Shown here: one piece after another, positions 4,898-6,407 of the stretch | Position numbering within the stretch: the stretch's first letter is position 1 | How the letters are laid out: each line of letters starts with the position of its first letter | Origin: CAYFJO01 sp964343305 | Lineage (GTDB): Bacteria > Planctomycetota > Planctomycetia > Pirellulales > Pirellulaceae | Assembly (NCBI GenBank): GCA_964343305.1 | Contig: CAYFJO010000570.1 | Location: forward strand, 1 to 6,407 | Reading direction: 5' to 3' | DNA: 6,407 bases | Position numbers and translations under genes: made by a program | Notes under the pieces: generated by a model | Databases searched by the model: none | What the model was told of the DNA's origin: nothing | Seen by the model: the letters and a program-made list of their open reading frames with translations, nothing else

Positions 4898-5650
4898 TTA
4901 AGCCGAGCCTTGCGACTGTTGTTTGGTAACGGACACGACTTCCGGTTCAATCGCGGAAAACCGAAGATATTGCTTGACGCCGATGACTATGAGCTGAATC
5001 TGAAACACGACCAATATGATCCAAAGCCAGCTTGCTCCAATCGCGATGTCGTAAATTAACGTGGCGGCCAGAACTATAAACCAGAGTGAGTCCAAGAGAA
5101 GGAAGATGCGATGAGGAAAGACCTTTGAGGCACCGGCAACGAGAAACAAACTCAAGCCAAGCAAACATGATTCTGCATCAAATGGCAATGGTTCGATCCC
5201 AGCCTTTGCATCACCACTGATAGGTAGTGAGGTTAGTACGAACAGGATCGCGATTGGGAGAACGTAGGAGAATCGCTTTTTTAGAGTGGTAACGAGGTCG
5301 ATTGATGTCGGCGGCCCTATCCAATCGTTCAGAATTTCAAATCCCTCAGGAGAAAACTGAAATAGCCGCTTTTTTTTTCCACGAACCTCTAAGGATCGCC
5401 GGATCAACCAAGAGTCGTATAGTGTCGTGGTTTGAGACAGTTCATCTCGCAGCACTTCATGGCTTAATTCATCCTGCGCCGCAAATCGAAGGCGATCCGC
5501 AAAGACACTCACGGTCCACGACTTTCTTTTGCCTAGTAGATCAACGACCTCCAGCGTCTCAATTGGTTCACCAAGGTCTACGATTGGCGTCGAACGCTCT
5601 TCCATTGGCCCAGGGGAACGATATGGATTCGGTTCGCTTTGGTTTTGCAT
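4898..5650 (-). CDS. NPYRSP-motif membrane protein with soluble N-terminal domain
   Basis: A 250-residue protein. It starts MQNQSEPNPYRSPGP, sharing the NPYxxP motif with the two cassette proteins. Residues about 28-112 are soluble and look rich in beta strands (VDLLGKRKSWTVSVFADRLR, SHEVLRDELS, DSWLIRRSLEVRGKKKRLFQ, FSPEGFEILNDWI), possibly a PH-like fold, though that is inference. Four helices follow at about 128-145, 160-178, 181-203 and 207-228. The hydrophilic tail is EPEVVSVTKQQSQGSA. The codons for GKKK (91-94) contain nine consecutive A bases and an in-frame A AAA AAG, with AGAGG ten bases before it. A -1 shift there would add AAISVFS and stop, giving about 101 residues with no membrane part. 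It is probably the first gene of a four-gene minus-strand operon. No good Shine-Dalgarno site precedes ATG 5650. Confidence 0.85.
   Translation of the reverse strand: MQNQSEPNPYRSPGPMEERSTPIVDLGEPIETLEVVDLLGKRKSWTVSVFADRLRFAAQDELSHEVLRDELSQTTTLYDSWLIRRSLEVRGKKKRLFQFSPEGFEILNDWIGPPTSIDLVTTLKKRFSYVLPIAILFVLTSLPISGDAKAGIEPLPFDAESCLLGLSLFLVAGASKVFPHRIFLLLDSLWFIVLAATLIYDIAIGASWLWIILVVFQIQLIVIGVKQYLRFSAIEPEVVSVTKQQSQGSA
5344..5390 (-). promoter_or_regulatory. Possible programmed -1 frameshift element (dnaX-like)
   Basis: In reading order: SD-like AGAGG (5390-5386), a ten-base spacer, then the zero-frame heptamer A AAA AAG (5375-5369) at the end of a nine-A run (5378-5370). Six bases later comes a weak stem, TTTCAG (5362-5357) with CTGAGG (5349-5344), including two G-T wobbles and a seven-base loop. 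In E. coli dnaX the same heptamer, with an internal SD about ten bases upstream and a strong downstream stem, drives -1 shifting. Here the -1 frame meets TGA after seven codons. The stem is much weaker than in dnaX; transcriptional slippage on nine A bases is the alternative. Confidence 0.4.
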
Positions 5651-5971
5651 GGGGCCGGTGATCTTCTATTCATTTTGCCCAACGGTTGCGGTCGTTGACT
5701 GCAACGATGAGGACCGCGTCAAGGCATCGTCCATTCTATCAAACAAAGCCAATGTTTGAATTGTGGAAGCGGCGAAGACGCAGCTCCGAAGGAAGCGAAC
5801 CGTCTTATGAAGTTGTATTGATTGAATACGATGTATAAAAGCAACCGTTGTCAGATCGGCGGCCAACGGCGAATCCCTGCCTCTGGCGGGCGTTTGTCCA
5901 GCTACACGTCGGATTTAAACCAAATCCCACAAGTGTTTCAATATGTACATCACCCTTCAGACGAGGCTTTG
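5651..5971. other. Intergenic stretch, no convincing gene
   Basis: It separates the minus-strand operon from the plus-strand small gene. Facing left, TAGAAT at 5738-5733 could be a -10 for the NPYRSP gene, but no -35 fits. Facing right, TTGTAT (5813-5818) and TATAAA (5834-5839) with a 15-base spacer are a weak promoter candidate, which would start transcription near 5846. The plus-strand frame is open from 5822, but its first 35 or so codons do not look like a protein N-terminus. A 66-codon minus frame (5666-5866) has no recognisable features. Confidence 0.4.
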
Positions 5972-6295
5972 ATGTTCATCGACTTCATGAAACCGACGTC
6001 CGAAACGTTCGATTTGATCCGTTCCGACTGCCGCATTGTCGACGCAAATGGTTTGGAATGGAAAGACGTTAGGAAGTGCGACACCGAAACCGGCGACATT
6101 TGGTATCACCGGAGAGACGAGAATAACAATCTCGTAATGGAGGAGATCGACGAAGAATTAGCGATTGACGATTCGAGTTTCTACGAAATCATCGACGGCA
6201 TTCCTTTGCCAATGCCGAGAGAATTCACTTTCACATCACGACAACAACCGAAGTTGTTTCACGACAAGACAGCCGCCCCCCTTCGCCTGTTCTGA
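5972..6295 (+). CDS. Small acidic hypothetical protein
   Basis: A 107-residue soluble protein from the ATG at 5972. Its core is DLIRSDCRIVDANGLEWKDV, RKCDTETGDIWYHRRDENNN and LVMEEIDEELAIDDSSFYEI, then IPLPMPREFTF and a basic end. The pattern D-x-x-G-x-x-x-x-x-V-x-x-C-D-T-E-T-G resembles short beta-rich proteins seen in phage and hypothetical gene sets, which is a loose resemblance only. The start at 5972 was chosen for the GAGG five bases away (5963-5966) and because the upstream candidate promoter would begin transcription after the earlier in-frame starts (TTG 5822, ATG 5831). GTG 5933 is another choice. The last 37 bases overlap, tail to tail, the end of the nuclease-family gene on the other strand. 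No signal peptide or helix is seen. Confidence 0.6.
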   Translation: MFIDFMKPTSETFDLIRSDCRIVDANGLEWKDVRKCDTETGDIWYHRRDENNNLVMEEIDEELAIDDSSFYEIIDGIPLPMPREFTFTSRQQPKLFHDKTAAPLRLF

Positions 6296-6407
6296 TATTG
6301 TATCTGATCGCCCATGCCGTAGCGGAATTCCGCGAGCACGGGACGGTGATCGGATAGAATCGACGGCTCGATGTGGTAGAGGTTCAAGTGCCAATCGCGA
6401 GGAATTA
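6259..6407 (-). CDS. C-terminal end of endonuclease/exonuclease/phosphatase-family protein
   Basis: Only the last 48 codons are in the window; the gene enters from beyond 6407 and stops at the TGA at 6261-6259. The visible sequence PRDWHLNLYHIEPSILSDHR, followed by PVLAEFRYG, matches the C-terminal end of the EEP superfamily (DNase I/ExoIII-like fold). There the S-D-H triplet carries the conserved Asp and His of the active site, and the P-V-x-A-E-F strand closes the sandwich. Members are metal-dependent hydrolases of nucleic acids or phosphoesters; substrate and location cannot be told from this piece. After RYG the tail of about 19 residues (MGDQIQYQNRRRGAAVLS) is unlike the family and overlaps the plus-strand gene by 37 bases, so the original stop may have been lost. 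Confidence 0.8.
   Translation of the reverse strand, partial: IPRDWHLNLYHIEPSILSDHRPVLAEFRYGMGDQIQYQNRRRGAAVLS

Noticed and set aside
5666..5866. 66-codon minus-strand frame upstream of the NPYRSP gene
   Set aside because: No Shine-Dalgarno site, no motif or helix, and composition typical of non-coding sequence.

Overview
The window looks like chromosome from a planctomycete, most likely of the Pirellulaceae (Rhodopirellula-like). This rests on protein style, not a database search. Several genes start with a short basic/aromatic leader of the F-[SR]-L-[RQ]-[STK]-[LF] type running straight into one hydrophobic helix. Others carry an N-terminal NPYxxP motif before membrane helices. One has the WPRKWGDL-type motif I remember from planctomycete hypothetical proteins. 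Base composition is moderate, and genes are short, mostly uncharacterised and mostly membrane-anchored. No tRNA, rRNA, CRISPR array or transposase was seen.

Layout. (1) 1-1004, minus strand: a two-helix protein (642-1004), a small anchored protein broken by a frameshift (298-566), and a multi-helix membrane protein that leaves the window at base 1. (2) 1099-1596, plus strand: a two-gene cassette, an NPYEPP one-helix protein followed two bases later by a WWQFSLRKF one-helix protein. (3) 1682-3106, minus strand: an anchored exported protein and, upstream of it, a free-standing Clp N-terminal-domain protein without ATPase modules. (4) 3201-3762, plus strand: a diverged second copy of the two-gene cassette, divergent from the Clp-N gene. 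(5) 3855-5650, minus strand: four genes that look like one operon: NPYRSP membrane protein, transporter-suffix-like two-helix protein, anchored protein with a HEAT-like helical stretch, and a small FSLRSLF two-helix protein. (6) 5651-6407: an intergenic stretch, a small acidic protein on the plus strand, and the C-terminal end of an endonuclease/exonuclease/phosphatase-family protein on the minus strand, overlapping it tail to tail.

The observations most worth a second look are: a dnaX-like -1 frameshift arrangement inside the NPYRSP gene (in-frame A AAA AAG in a nine-A run, SD-like AGAGG ten bases upstream, early -1 stop) that would release its soluble domain without its membrane part; the duplicated cassette on either side of the Clp-N region; and the repeated use of the same N-terminal anchor and NPYxxP motifs in otherwise unrelated proteins. 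No pathway can be assigned to the window as a whole. The common theme is small envelope-associated proteins of unknown function.
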